Assembly: GCA_001873365.1 (NCBI GenBank)
Contig: MNYZ01000097.1
Span: 67,773-131,772, forward strand
Source of the DNA: Oscillatoriales cyanobacterium CG2_30_40_61
GTDB taxonomy: Bacteria > Cyanobacteriota > Cyanobacteriia > Cyanobacteriales > Microcoleaceae
Length of the DNA: 64,000 bases
Direction of reading: 5' to 3'
Each line of letters opens with the position of its first letter. The stretch's first letter is position 1. Made by a program: the position numbers and the translations under genes. Positions 55,800 to 64,000 of this stretch are shown here, in pieces. The notes below the pieces were generated by a model. That model had not been told where the DNA came from, did no database searches, and saw nothing but the letters and a program-made list of their open reading frames with translations.

Positions 55800-57134
55800 T
55801 TAGGTGTGGGATGGAGTCGGAAAACGGACAGAAAAACAGCTACCCTTTCCTAACTGACTGGTAACAGTAATTTCTCCTTGATGATTTTGGGCTAAGGTTT
55901 GTGCGATCGCTAATCCTGAACCCGACCCCCCTTTTCGGCGATTTCGAGCTTGATCTGCACGCCATAAACGATCAAAAACAAAAGGTAATTGTTCAGAAGA
56001 AATACCGATTCCGGTGTCTTCTATTCGCACCCAAACCCATCTTTCTTGCTGTTCTAAATATACTATTACTTTCCCGCCAGTATCGGTATAATAAATCGCA
56101 TTTTCAATTAAATTTAAAAATAATCGCCAAAGTTGATTTCCTTCTCCTTTTATTTTAATATTATTTGGCATATCTAAGATTAATTTAACCTGTTTTTGTT
56201 CCGCTTGAGGAGATAGAAATTCTACTAAATCTTCTAATAGTTCATTCAGGGGAATCATCACCCAATTAGTTGTTAATGGTAGATAATCTTGATCCGTGCG
56301 GGCTAGAAGTAATAAATCTTCTACTAAGCTAGTCATTTGATTTACACCACTGGCGATCGCTTTTAATTTATCAATATCCGCCGGATTAATTCGTTCTGGA
56401 TGACTTTGAATAACTTCTACACAAGCTCTAATTCCCGCCAGAGGATTTCTCAATTCATGGGAAGCATCGGCGGTAAATTGTTGAAGTTTTTCAAAACTTT
56501 TTTCAATGGGATTTAACGATTGTTTTGTTAACCACATTCCTCCAAAAGCTGTTAATCCTGATACTAAGATTCCCCCTAACATCATCCCTAATCTTAATTT
56601 TTTTAACACCATTTGAATGGATTCTGTAGACTCACTTATCCGCACATAACCTATAATTTCTGATTCTGATTCTTCTGATTGATTAATTTGTAAAGTTAGG
56701 GTACGAATTTTTTTGTTATTAACGGTATAATTCCGATGATAATGGGATAAATCAATAGGAGGAAAGATTTTTCCGGATCTAGCAATCAGTTGGCGATCGG
56801 GATCAAACCATTCAATTCCTTGACTGGGTTGCTGAATATTTTGCCAGGGAATATCCAAATCTCCATCATCATCTAATCCGTTAAAATCATCGATTTCATG
56901 GGGTTTTTTATGCTCTTTAACTTCTGAAATACTATGGGTAGCTGCCTCTGCTAATGTTAGGAGTTGACGATCTAATTGTTGATATAAACTCAAAGAAAAA
57001 AATTCATAAACGGCAATCATAGAAGTTCCTGAAATTGCCATCATTACTCCTAGATAAGACAGGAGTAACCGCCAACTTAAAGAGCGAAATTGGGGGTTAA
57101 TTGCGTTGCGTTTTGAGCCGATATCCCAAGCCAT
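55800..57134 (-). CDS. Sensor histidine kinase
   Basis: 444 aa from ATG 57134 (an ATG at 57146 is also possible); both overlap the response regulator gene. Two membrane segments (about 22-45 and 182-205) flank a periplasmic sensor. The kinase core has the H-box ASHELRNPLAGIR, the N-box NLIENAIYYTD, and VRIEDTGIGISSEQLPFVFDR and GGSGSGLAIA. It pairs with the adjacent OmpR-type regulator. The signal is unknown. Confidence 0.93.
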   Translation of the reverse strand: MAWDIGSKRNAINPQFRSLSWRLLLSYLGVMMAISGTSMIAVYEFFSLSLYQQLDRQLLTLAEAATHSISEVKEHKKPHEIDDFNGLDDDGDLDIPWQNIQQPSQGIEWFDPDRQLIARSGKIFPPIDLSHYHRNYTVNNKKIRTLTLQINQSEESESEIIGYVRISESTESIQMVLKKLRLGMMLGGILVSGLTAFGGMWLTKQSLNPIEKSFEKLQQFTADASHELRNPLAGIRACVEVIQSHPERINPADIDKLKAIASGVNQMTSLVEDLLLLARTDQDYLPLTTNWVMIPLNELLEDLVEFLSPQAEQKQVKLILDMPNNIKIKGEGNQLWRLFLNLIENAIYYTDTGGKVIVYLEQQERWVWVRIEDTGIGISSEQLPFVFDRLWRADQARNRRKGGSGSGLAIAQTLAQNHQGEITVTSQLGKGSCFSVRFPTPSHT

Positions 57135-57777
57135 AGACGGTTTCAATTAAGGTAGAGGGTACACCCACGGTTTTGAGTTTTTGTCTCAATCTTTTGATAT
57201 GGGTTTTGACGGTATCTTCCCCCGGTATATCTTCAAAAGACCAGAGATGCTCTAAAATTATTTCTCGCGAAAGCACTCGTCCGGGGCTGCGTAAAAACAA
57301 CTCTAATAAACCATACTCTTTCGGTGTTAAAGATAGAAGTTGTCCTGCATAAGTGACTTCACAACTATTTGGATCTAGGCGAAGATTTCCCCATTCTAAC
57401 ACCGGAGGTAAGACAGAATTTCCCCGTCTTAATAAAGCCCGAATTCTGGCTAAAAGTTCTTGTAAATCAAAGGGTTTAATTACATAATCATCTGCTCCTA
57501 CATCCAATCCTAACACCTTATCCGCACTGGTATCTTTTGCAGTTAACATCAATACAGGTGTAGTTTTTCCCTGTTTTCTTAATCTCTGACACAACTTAAT
57601 GCCATTAATTCCGGGTAACATTACATCTAATATCATTAGATCATAGTCAGCCGATTCCATAAACTCCCATCCCATTTGACCATCCTGAACAACATCTACC
57701 ACATAATGATGATCCATTAAGGCTTCAGCTAAGGCTTTTGTAATCCGTTCATCATCTTCAACTAATAAAATTCTCAT
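57097..57777 (-). CDS. OmpR/PhoB-family response regulator
   Basis: 226 aa: receiver domain with phospho-acceptor Asp51 (DLMILDVMLPG), conserved VLMLTAKD and GADDYVIKPF, then a winged-helix DNA-binding domain (LTPKEYGLLELFLRSPGRVLSR, DTVKTHIKRLRQKL). Its gene overlaps the kinase gene and begins 2 nt after the cobA stop, so the three genes likely form one transcript. Confidence 0.95.
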   Translation of the reverse strand: MRILLVEDDERITKALAEALMDHHYVVDVVQDGQMGWEFMESADYDLMILDVMLPGINGIKLCQRLRKQGKTTPVLMLTAKDTSADKVLGLDVGADDYVIKPFDLQELLARIRALLRRGNSVLPPVLEWGNLRLDPNSCEVTYAGQLLSLTPKEYGLLELFLRSPGRVLSREIILEHLWSFEDIPGEDTVKTHIKRLRQKLKTVGVPSTLIETVYGLGYRLKTQRN

Positions 57778-57779
57778 GG

Positions 57780-58541
57780 TTACTTATTTGAATCATAACA
57801 CTTTTTTAAGTTAACAACAGAACCAATTACAGCGATCGCCGGAGCTTCAAAACCCGTTGCTTCTACTTTTTGAACAATGGTTTCTAAAGTAGCAATTAAC
57901 TCCTCTTGCTCCGGTCGAGTTCCCCAGCGAATTAAGGCGATCGGTGTGTCTAGGGACTTTCCAGCTTGGGTTAACTGTTGAATAATATAGGGTAAATTGT
58001 GAACTCCCATATAAATTACAATGGTTTCTGAACCCTTGGCGATCGCCTCCCAATTCACCTGGGGGCGATATTTTCCGGCGGTTTCATGACCGGTTACAAA
58101 GGTAACAGATGAACTATGATCTCGATGGGTTAAGGGAATTCCCGCATAAGCAGGCGCCGCAATTCCTGAAGTAATTCCGGGGACAACTTCCACAGAAATT
58201 CCGGCTTTAATTAAGTCTTGCATTTCTTCGCCACCCCGACCAAAAATAAACGGATCTCCGCCTTTTAAGCGCACAATAATGGCATGAATTTGAGCTTTTT
58301 CAATTAATAATTGAGTGGTTTCTTCTTGGAATAATGAATGTTTACCTCGTCGTTTTCCGGCATTAATTTTTTCAGCATTAGGATTAATTAAATCCAAGAT
58401 TTGATCACTAACTAAGGCATCATAAATTACTAAATCTGCTAATTCTAATAAGGTTTTTCCTTTCACGGTTAACAGATCTGGATCTCCCGGCCCCGCACCG
58501 ACTAAATATACTTTACCTAATTTTTTTTGAGATTGATTCAT
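57780..58541 (-). CDS. cobA: Uroporphyrinogen-III C-methyltransferase
   Basis: SAM-dependent enzyme making precorrin-2, the branch to sirohaem and cobalamin. 253 aa, single methyltransferase domain with VYLVGAGPGDPDLLTVKG, VVRLKGGDPFIFGRGGEE, the VPGITSGIAAPAYAGIPLTHR stretch and VIYMGVHNLP. It is directly upstream of a two-component system on the same strand. Confidence 0.95.
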   Translation of the reverse strand: MNQSQKKLGKVYLVGAGPGDPDLLTVKGKTLLELADLVIYDALVSDQILDLINPNAEKINAGKRRGKHSLFQEETTQLLIEKAQIHAIIVRLKGGDPFIFGRGGEEMQDLIKAGISVEVVPGITSGIAAPAYAGIPLTHRDHSSSVTFVTGHETAGKYRPQVNWEAIAKGSETIVIYMGVHNLPYIIQQLTQAGKSLDTPIALIRWGTRPEQEELIATLETIVQKVEATGFEAPAIAVIGSVVNLKKCYDSNK

Positions 58542-58554
58542 AATTATTGAGACT

Positions 58555-59061
58555 TTACCGAGAAAACTTCATCGATTCTACCAATTCAGCATCAAGAGGA
58601 CAGCGAACTTGATGGAAGTTGGGAAAGGGAGGTTGAATGGGAGTGGGAGCAGTCATCGAGGAGCGAGGACTTTTACAAATTCCCCCCACCACCACAACAG
58701 AGTTATCTATTTTAATCTTAAATAAAGCTCCAGAGTAGCTAACCCGACGCCAAATAATAGGAATTGCTTCAAAGAATACCCGATCGGATTCTACCGTCAT
58801 TTTAAATTTATAGGTTCCGATTCCTGTTGATGTTCCCCGATATAAGTTTTCTAGGTTGGGTGTAAATTTACCATAGGTTTTTAATTGTTGATTTTGATTT
58901 TTAATCAAAGTTTTTAAAATTGATCGACCTTGGGCCTGATGACCTCGACGAATTTTATTGTCAAACCGAAATAAACCTAGGATCAATAAAATTAAAAATA
59001 CACCTGAAACATAAAAATAGATCCATTTTTTGGGAGAATTTAAAAAATTGAATTTAGACAT
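58555..59061 (-). CDS. Type IV pilin-like G/H family protein
   Basis: 168 aa with an N-terminal membrane segment (about 15-31). The segment LKTLIKNQNQQLKTYGKFTPNLENLYRG resembles cyanobacterial proteins annotated as type IV pilin-like G/H proteins. No classical prepilin peptidase site is obvious, so pilus function is uncertain. It lies 13 nt upstream of cobA and may share its transcript. Confidence 0.6.
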   Translation of the reverse strand: MSKFNFLNSPKKWIYFYVSGVFLILLILGLFRFDNKIRRGHQAQGRSILKTLIKNQNQQLKTYGKFTPNLENLYRGTSTGIGTYKFKMTVESDRVFFEAIPIIWRRVSYSGALFKIKIDNSVVVVGGICKSPRSSMTAPTPIQPPFPNFHQVRCPLDAELVESMKFSR

Positions 59062-59198
59062 ATTATTCAGGAGGAATTTAATCTAAACAAATCATAAATT
59101 TTAGTCAATTATAACCAATTATACTAGAAACTTTGAGTTAAACACTGACTAAAAGTTAGTATAATATAATTTATAGTGCGAGACTCTTTAATTCGGCG

Positions 59199-60086
59199 AT
59201 GAATATTGATCAACTTGAAATTCTACTAGCCGTAGCAGAACAAGGAAGCTTTTCAGAAGCAGCATTGAGTTTAAGCATCTCTCAATCCGCCGTTAGTCGG
59301 GCGATCGCGGCTTTAGAAGATGAACTAGGTCTTCCCCTGCTGCTGCGAGGAAGGTTTGGTGCTCGTCCCACCTTGATTGGAGAACGGGTGATGCTACACG
59401 CGAGTAAAATCTTAGAACTGCGGGAAAAAATCGATCATGAAGTCAATTTAGAAAAAGGCTTACACCGGGGAAAAATTCGGGTAGCCTCCTTTCGTAGTGC
59501 GGCAACCCATATCCTCCCCTCAAAAGTTGCTCAATTTCGTAGCCGTTTTCCCGATATAGAAATTACGATTACCGAAACCGATCCCCTCGGAATTGAACAC
59601 AGTTTACGCACCGGTCAAGTGGATATTGGGTTACTTCCCTTACCCCGGTCTGAGGAATTTGAAACCTGGGAAATTGCCAGGGATGAATATGTGGTTTTAT
59701 TACCCACTTCATTCGGTCAAATCCCTGAAACATTAAGTTGGGAACAACTATCCACTTACTCTTTTATTTTATTCAATTATGCCGAATGTACCTCGGCGGT
59801 GCGGGAACATTGGGCAAAATCAGGACAATCCTTAAAAGTTGCCTATCAAATTAAAGAAGATTCAACGATTGTGAGTATGGTGGCTCAAGGATTAGGGGCG
59901 GCAATTTTACCCCGTTTAGCTGCGTTACCGATTCCTCCGCAAGTCCAAGTCCGATCCCTACCCGTCCCCCTGGAACGAGTGATCGGTGCCGCCCTTTGGT
60001 CGAATGGTTCCCATGTTCCGGCGGTTTTTGCCTTCCTGGATGTCCTCAGAGAAACCGGGGTATTTTCCCCGGAGAAAAGGCCCTAG
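59199..60086 (+). CDS. LysR-family transcriptional regulator
   Basis: 295 aa. The N-terminal winged helix-turn-helix (LEILLAVAEQGSFSEAALSL, SQSAVSRAIAALEDELG) and a C-terminal effector-binding domain (IRVASFRSAATHILP, VDIGLLPLP, DSTIVSMVAQGLGAAILPR) are clear. It probably regulates the amine oxidase gene 104 nt downstream. An actaa-N3-ttagt inverted repeat lies just before its -10-like tataat at about 59160, possibly an operator. Confidence 0.93.
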   Translation: MNIDQLEILLAVAEQGSFSEAALSLSISQSAVSRAIAALEDELGLPLLLRGRFGARPTLIGERVMLHASKILELREKIDHEVNLEKGLHRGKIRVASFRSAATHILPSKVAQFRSRFPDIEITITETDPLGIEHSLRTGQVDIGLLPLPRSEEFETWEIARDEYVVLLPTSFGQIPETLSWEQLSTYSFILFNYAECTSAVREHWAKSGQSLKVAYQIKEDSTIVSMVAQGLGAAILPRLAALPIPPQVQVRSLPVPLERVIGAALWSNGSHVPAVFAFLDVLRETGVFSPEKRP

Positions 60087-60190
60087 GGGTAATTCATGGA
60101 CTACCCCAGGGCTGTTTCATTCTTTGTAGGGTACCATCCACCTGTTGAAAAAACCGACGATTTTATTAAATCAATTTTAAAGGATTAACT

Positions 60191-61573
60191 ATGTTAGAAA
60201 CAGAAATTACTAACTATGACTGCATCATCGTAGGATCTGGATTGTCTGGACTAATAGCCGCTCGTAACCTTCACAGGGCGGGTGATCAGATTTTGGTTTT
60301 GGAGGCTCAGGATCGAATTGGTGGACGGATGTATGGTCAACAGATTGCACCGAATCAATATATTGATTTTGGAGGTCAATGGGTGGGGCTGACCCAAGAT
60401 CGGTTTTTGGCTCTGTTAGATGAGTATAAAATCCCTCGCTTTTCTTCACCTTTAGAGGGAAAAACAGTCTTTTTATATAATGGGCATCGGTCAGAATTTA
60501 ACGGATTCTTTCAAGGATTTCCCGAAGGAGAACGCCCTCGGATTAATCAGGAAGAATGGGACGATGCCATGCAGGCTTGGCATCGTTTTGAGCAACTTTC
60601 CCAATCCCTGCCCTCGGCACATCCCGGTCGAGATCCTGAACATAAACGCCTCGATGCTCAAACCTTTGCCCAGTGGATCGGTGAAAATACCAAAACCGAT
60701 TTTGGTAATTGGTACTTTTCCTACATGGTTCGTGCCGTGGGGTTCCTGGGGCCAGCCGAACCGGGTGAAGTCTCCCTGCTGCACGTCCTTTGGGGGAATC
60801 GCTGTGCCTCACAATCGGAGCATCCAGAAGCGGAATTGATCCATGGTGGGGCTGGGCAAATTCCCAGAGTGATAGCGGCGGAACTGGGGAATCAAATTCG
60901 GATCAATCAACCTGTGGTTAAGATTAGCCAGGATCAAGTCGGTGTGGAAGTTACCACCGGGCAAAACAGCTATAAAGCCCAGTTTGTGATTGTTGCCATG
61001 CCGCCCTATCTCAGTGGTCGGATTAACTATGATCCGCCTTTACCAGCAACCCGTCAACAGCTTAGCCAACGGTTTCCCATGGGAACTCTGGCCAAAATTA
61101 TGATTTCCTACGAGTCTCCCTTTTGGCGAGAAAAAGGACTCGCGGGTGTGGGGATGGGTAACAGCCAGTGGATTGAACTATTTGCCGATAGCTCCGATCC
61201 CCGCAGTGGTAAAGGAGTGATTGCTACTTTTGTAATGGGCGATCGCTATCATCGCTGGCAGGTTTTAAATGAGTCTGAACGTCGTTCTGCTATTTTATCA
61301 GATCTGGCGGCTTATTTGGGGGATCAGGCCCTACTGCCCACCACCTTCGATGTTGTGGACTGGCCCGCTAATCCTTGGGTCGGGGGAGGATATGCCGCCT
61401 TTATGCCGCCCGGTGTCTGGACAAATTTCGGGGACGCCATTGCCACCCCGGTGGGACGAATTCATTGGGCTGGAACAGAGATCGCCGAGCGTTGGCCTGG
61501 TTTTTTTGATGGGGCGGTGCGGACGGGTGAAGCGGCGGCGGCGGCGGTGATCGGTCGTCTTCGGGGGGAGTAA
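60191..61573 (+). CDS. FAD-dependent amine oxidase family protein
   Basis: 460 aa flavin amine oxidase. The N-terminal dinucleotide site CIIVGSGLSGLIAARNL with VLEAQDRIGGRM, the FGGQWVGLTQDR active-site loop, and the C-terminal FAD-contact IHWAGTEIAERWPGFFDGAV are present. The substrate could be an amine or a polyamine; this cannot be read from the sequence. Downstream of a LysR gene in the same direction. Confidence 0.92.
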   Translation: MLETEITNYDCIIVGSGLSGLIAARNLHRAGDQILVLEAQDRIGGRMYGQQIAPNQYIDFGGQWVGLTQDRFLALLDEYKIPRFSSPLEGKTVFLYNGHRSEFNGFFQGFPEGERPRINQEEWDDAMQAWHRFEQLSQSLPSAHPGRDPEHKRLDAQTFAQWIGENTKTDFGNWYFSYMVRAVGFLGPAEPGEVSLLHVLWGNRCASQSEHPEAELIHGGAGQIPRVIAAELGNQIRINQPVVKISQDQVGVEVTTGQNSYKAQFVIVAMPPYLSGRINYDPPLPATRQQLSQRFPMGTLAKIMISYESPFWREKGLAGVGMGNSQWIELFADSSDPRSGKGVIATFVMGDRYHRWQVLNESERRSAILSDLAAYLGDQALLPTTFDVVDWPANPWVGGGYAAFMPPGVWTNFGDAIATPVGRIHWAGTEIAERWPGFFDGAVRTGEAAAAAVIGRLRGE

Positions 61574-61590
61574 CCAGCACCGATCATTAA

Positions 61591-61620
61591 CCAAAAACAG
61601 GGAATATATCCTGGTTTTTT
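61591..61620 (+). terminator. Possible Rho-independent terminator after the amine oxidase
   Basis: ccaaaaacagg and cctggtttttt pair around ggaatatat with one bulge, ending in T6. It starts 17 nt after the stop codon. Confidence 0.55.
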
Positions 61621-61791
61621 GCCCAATTCAAAAAGACTTCAGCCCTGAAGGGCTGACTACGATAGAAAATCGAGAAAATTTTGGATGATCACGGCGTTGG
61701 CAATATCAATAAAAAAAGCACCCGATAAAATGATCGCTACATTCTCCAAAATGGGATCTATCAATTGAGAAATCCTGGATTTTTGGGTAAA

Positions 61792-62172
61792 TTAGAGGGT
61801 AGAAGTAGGGTGACAACTCCTATAGTCTGGACAGTTAATAGCAGCTTCAGATAGGGCAATAGTTGGTTGTACCGGACATTTGAGATGATAGTCCCCGGTA
61901 AAGAATATACAATTAGCACAGGGGATTTGGTGCATTTGTTTGGCTTGTTTCACCGTATTCCCAATTGCAGCCACAATACTCCAAGTCATCAAAATCAATA
62001 ATCCCCAAGCCAAAACAAAGCAAGTCGGGACTAAAAAGGGTTGAATACTTTGAATCAGGGTTCGTAGCAATTCTAACACAATTATCCTCTCGTTTGTTAT
62101 TTTAGACTTGATTTTAACCCAGATATTACTATTGATCATCAGTTGATCAAGGGAGTTAATCTTTTGTAACAT
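61792..62172 (-). CDS. Small membrane protein with conserved cysteines
   Basis: 126 aa, not recognised by name. One strong membrane segment (about 45-70) is followed by a C-terminal cluster IPCANCIFFTGDYHLKCP and NCPDYRSC, with six cysteines that could bind a metal or cluster. The true start may be internal because the first 30 residues are weakly conserved in character. Function unknown. Confidence 0.6.
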   Translation of the reverse strand: MLQKINSLDQLMINSNIWVKIKSKITNERIIVLELLRTLIQSIQPFLVPTCFVLAWGLLILMTWSIVAAIGNTVKQAKQMHQIPCANCIFFTGDYHLKCPVQPTIALSEAAINCPDYRSCHPTSTL

Positions 62173-62339
62173 ATTACCGATTTATGTTAGCTGATGAAGT
62201 TTAGGGTAAGTATTAATATTGATTAAAAGTTTTGTTGTTAGTCTGGAAACGGGATGTCTAGGCGATCGCTTATACCCTATCCTGATTTAAGACAATCTGC
62301 TATAATAAAATTGAGTAAACTGTTATAAAAGATGAAATT

Positions 62340-62588
62340 ATGCAAGCATTTGAAGTCATGGGAACAGTGGATGAAAAAGGGCAATTAATTTTAGATCATC
62401 ACCTTGATATTAATATACCAAGTCGGGTGAAAGTGATTGTTTTAGTTTCTCCGCAGGATGAATCAGTATCTGATCCTGATGATACTCCTGTGGAAGAAAT
62501 TAAAGCCAGTTTAAGACGAGCGTTACATGAAATGAAAACCGGACAAACCCGACCTCTATCTGAATTATGGGAGAGAATCGATGACTAA
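62340..62588 (+). CDS. Type II antitoxin
   Basis: 82 aa with a beta-rich N-terminus (FEVMGTVDEKGQLIL, SRVKVIVLV) suited to DNA or dimer contacts and an acidic helical C-terminus (EEIKASLRRALHEMKTGQTRP) of the sort that wraps a RelE-type toxin. The toxin gene overlaps its last 8 nt. Confidence 0.75.
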   Translation: MQAFEVMGTVDEKGQLILDHHLDINIPSRVKVIVLVSPQDESVSDPDDTPVEEIKASLRRALHEMKTGQTRPLSELWERIDD

Positions 62589-62946
62589 TAATAATTTTTC
62601 GGAAATTTCTATCAGATTTGCCAATGAATTTGAAAACGAGTTATATCGGTTATCAAAAAAATATCGCAGAATTCGTGCTGATGTTGAACCGATTATTATA
62701 GAACTGCAAAAAGGCAATTTTATTGGCGATCGCTTACAAGGATTTAGGATTAATTATTTTATTTACAAAGTCAGGGTTAAAAATAGTAATATTCAAAAAG
62801 GCAAAAGCGGAGGTTATCGGTTAATTTATTGTGTTGAATCTCCAATTTCGGTTTTATTATTAACAATTTACAGTAAATCTGAACAGGAAGATATTAGCGT
62901 TAATCAGATTAATTCTATTTTAGATGAATTTTATGGGAATGAATAA
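62581..62946 (+). CDS. RelE/ParE-superfamily toxin
   Basis: 121 aa with the compact RelE-like pattern: helix FENELYRLSKKYRRIRADV, then GDRLQGFRINYFIYKVRVKN, GGYRLIYCV and LLLTIYSKSEQ. Members cleave ribosome-bound mRNA or inhibit gyrase. Overlap with the antitoxin gene supports a toxin-antitoxin pair. Confidence 0.78.
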   Translation: MTNNNFSEISIRFANEFENELYRLSKKYRRIRADVEPIIIELQKGNFIGDRLQGFRINYFIYKVRVKNSNIQKGKSGGYRLIYCVESPISVLLLTIYSKSEQEDISVNQINSILDEFYGNE

Positions 62947-62954
62947 AGATCATT

Positions 62955-62987
62955 AGAAACCCGGTTTCTTTGAGAAACCGGGTTTCT
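62955..62987. repeat. Compact AAACCCGGTTT-family repeat
   Basis: agaaacccggtttct followed by gagaaaccgggtttct with no long loop, just after the toxin gene. Confidence 0.8.
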
Positions 62988-63044
62988 GAGCGAGCGCAAT
63001 TTTTCCCTATGTCGCATCTCAAACCCCACCAAAAAGCGATCGTC

Positions 63045-63266
63045 TTATAACAATTCAATAAATTGATCTACAGTTAAACCTATACTTTTAATAATTGATC
63101 TTAATGTTCCTTTAGCTATATTTTGATGATTTGGTACAGTAACCTGAGAAAAAGGTGTGTCTTTTCTTAAAATAATATGACTTCCTTCTTGACGTTTTTG
63201 ATAATAACCAATTTTAGCTAAAGCTTTAATACATTGTTTTCCTGAAATATTGGGAATTTTACTCAT
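63045..63266 (-). CDS. hicA: HicA-family mRNA interferase toxin
   Basis: 73 aa with a dsRBD-like fold: SGKQCIKALAKIGYYQKRQEGSHIILRK contains the catalytic histidine in GSH, and VPNHQNIAKGTLRSII follows. Its ATG overlaps the hicB stop (ATGA), giving coupled translation. Confidence 0.92.
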   Translation of the reverse strand: MSKIPNISGKQCIKALAKIGYYQKRQEGSHIILRKDTPFSQVTVPNHQNIAKGTLRSIIKSIGLTVDQFIELL

Positions 63267-63469
63267 AAAACAACTAATAAAGCATCAAATTTTTCTTCGG
63301 GAATTGGTAAATTATCTTCTTCCAATGCTTTAATATAACCATTAATTGCTTCTTTAATATTTTGTAAAGCAATTGCTTTAGTTTCGCCTTGGGAAATACA
63401 ACCTTTTAAACTGGGACATTCGGCGATCCAATATCCGTCTTCATCGGTATAAAGTAATACTTGTCTCAT
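63263..63469 (-). CDS. hicB: HicB-family antitoxin
   Basis: Starts best at ATG 63469 (MRQVLLYTDEDGYW), giving 68 aa; an upstream ATG at 63511 would add 14 residues. The conserved partial RNase H-like fold ECPSLKGCISQGETKAIALQNIKEAI is clear. No DNA-binding domain follows. It forms a pair with hicA. Confidence 0.9.
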   Translation of the reverse strand: MRQVLLYTDEDGYWIAECPSLKGCISQGETKAIALQNIKEAINGYIKALEEDNLPIPEEKFDALLVVL

Positions 63470-63769
63470 TTTCGTAATAATTTTAAATTTATTTAAGTTT
63501 TTAATGATCATCTTTCATTTTAGCGTTTTTTACAAAAAATGATCGACCACAAACTCCCTACGCTTCAAAGAGCGATGACGCAATGACAGCTTCGCTGATC
63601 GCACCATACTTCCCCGCAACCTAAAACGAGCGATCTCATCTCAAATTCCCCTATAACAAGCGATCGCACTGTTAACTAAATCTTGTTGATTAGGTTATAT
63701 AGCAGTCCTAAATCATTATCAAGAGCATGATATAATGATATACACTACTTGATTATGACAATAAAAATT

Positions 63770-64000
63770 ATGAATGACTTACAACAGGCAGAAAAAGAGC
63801 GGAACAAAGAAATAGCTGAATTAGAAATTTTAATTGAGAGTAATCTTTCGGCAAGAGAACTAAAACGAGCAATAGCTGTCAGGATGGCGCTCACCGGTAA
63901 AATTTACCGTGAAATCAGCCAAATTTTAGGTGTAAGCGAATTTTTTGTTGGGCATTGGAAAAAAGTTTTTAAAGGCAAAGGAATCGCTGGATTAAAACTA
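63770..64000 (+). CDS. IS630-type transposase N-terminal helix-turn-helix, truncated by window end
   Basis: 77 codons from ATG 63770 to the window end without a stop. ARELKRAIAVRMALTGKIYREISQILGVSEFFVGHWKK is a helix-turn-helix of the kind that begins IS630-family transposases in cyanobacteria. The catalytic DDE part lies beyond the window. Confidence 0.7.
   Translation, partial: MNDLQQAEKERNKEIAELEILIESNLSARELKRAIAVRMALTGKIYREISQILGVSEFFVGHWKKVFKGKGIAGLKL

Noticed and set aside
60491..60839. Overlapping ORFs on both strands inside the amine oxidase gene
   Set aside because: They are frame shadows of a well-supported flavoprotein gene with no independent start signals.

Overview
The window reads as chromosomal DNA of a cyanobacterium, most likely a filamentous oscillatorian (Planktothrix/Oscillatoria-like; the genus is an inference). 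The main evidence is the gene content: the carboxysome shell protein CcmP, the myxoxanthophyll genes cruF and cruG, cyanobacterial families such as DUF3727, DUF3110 and DUF3086, and a GH57 glycogen-branching enzyme. Frequent gcgatcgc (HIP1-type) words, heptameric short tandem repeats and many dispersed palindromic repeats fit the same picture.

Layout. 1-9 kb holds a 5'-truncated sat, an orthocaspase-like protein whose catalytic dyad is replaced by Tyr and Ser, and a minus-strand run (GNAT, ruvX, DUF3727, mltG) followed by a CofE-like protein. 9-18 kb holds cruF-cruG, rimM, a pair of related membrane coiled-coil proteins (one with TPRs), an RTX protein, a methyltransferase, DUF3110 and murQ. 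18-25.5 kb holds three pentapeptide-repeat proteins, one fused in frame to a RidA domain, plus an AmpG-like transporter, a subtilase and a WecG/TagA glycosyltransferase.

25.7-32.05 kb is the most unusual part. It is a compact plus-strand operon of seven genes: a HEAT-like membrane protein with a SPOR-like C-terminus, a 45-aa membrane protein, a VirB4/HerA/FtsK-type ATPase, a 72-aa helical-hairpin protein, a 315-aa protein that joins the same hairpin to a PD-(D/E)XK-like nuclease domain, a CdiA-CT-like nuclease toxin, and a probable immunity protein. I interpret it as a candidate toxin-delivery or conflict system with some analogy to type VII secretion. That reading is an inference.

32-43 kb is mostly housekeeping and signalling (ccmP, DUF3086, plsY, a class III cyclase, hemerythrin, dxs, Uma2, a Ser/Thr kinase, an ABC-2 permease). 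43-48 kb is the conserved cluster rplS-trnW-secE-nusG-rplK-rplA-rplJ-rplL on the minus strand, with a well-formed attenuator-like hairpin ahead of rplJ. 48-64 kb holds a PiT phosphate transporter, a solo tnpB carrying palindromic repeats inside its reading frame, a tnpB remnant, a GH57 enzyme bracketed by IS-end-like inverted repeats, a PepSY-type membrane protein, a two-component system with cobA, a LysR/amine-oxidase pair, two type II toxin-antitoxin modules, and the start of an IS630-like transposase cut by the window edge.

Intergenic regions are rich in repeats: an AGAAACCCGGTTTCT family with at least eight loci, GTAGGGGCGA/TCGCCCCTAC palindromes, GTAGGGTGCG MITE-like elements and 7-nt tandem arrays. 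All family assignments were made by reading motifs, with no database search.
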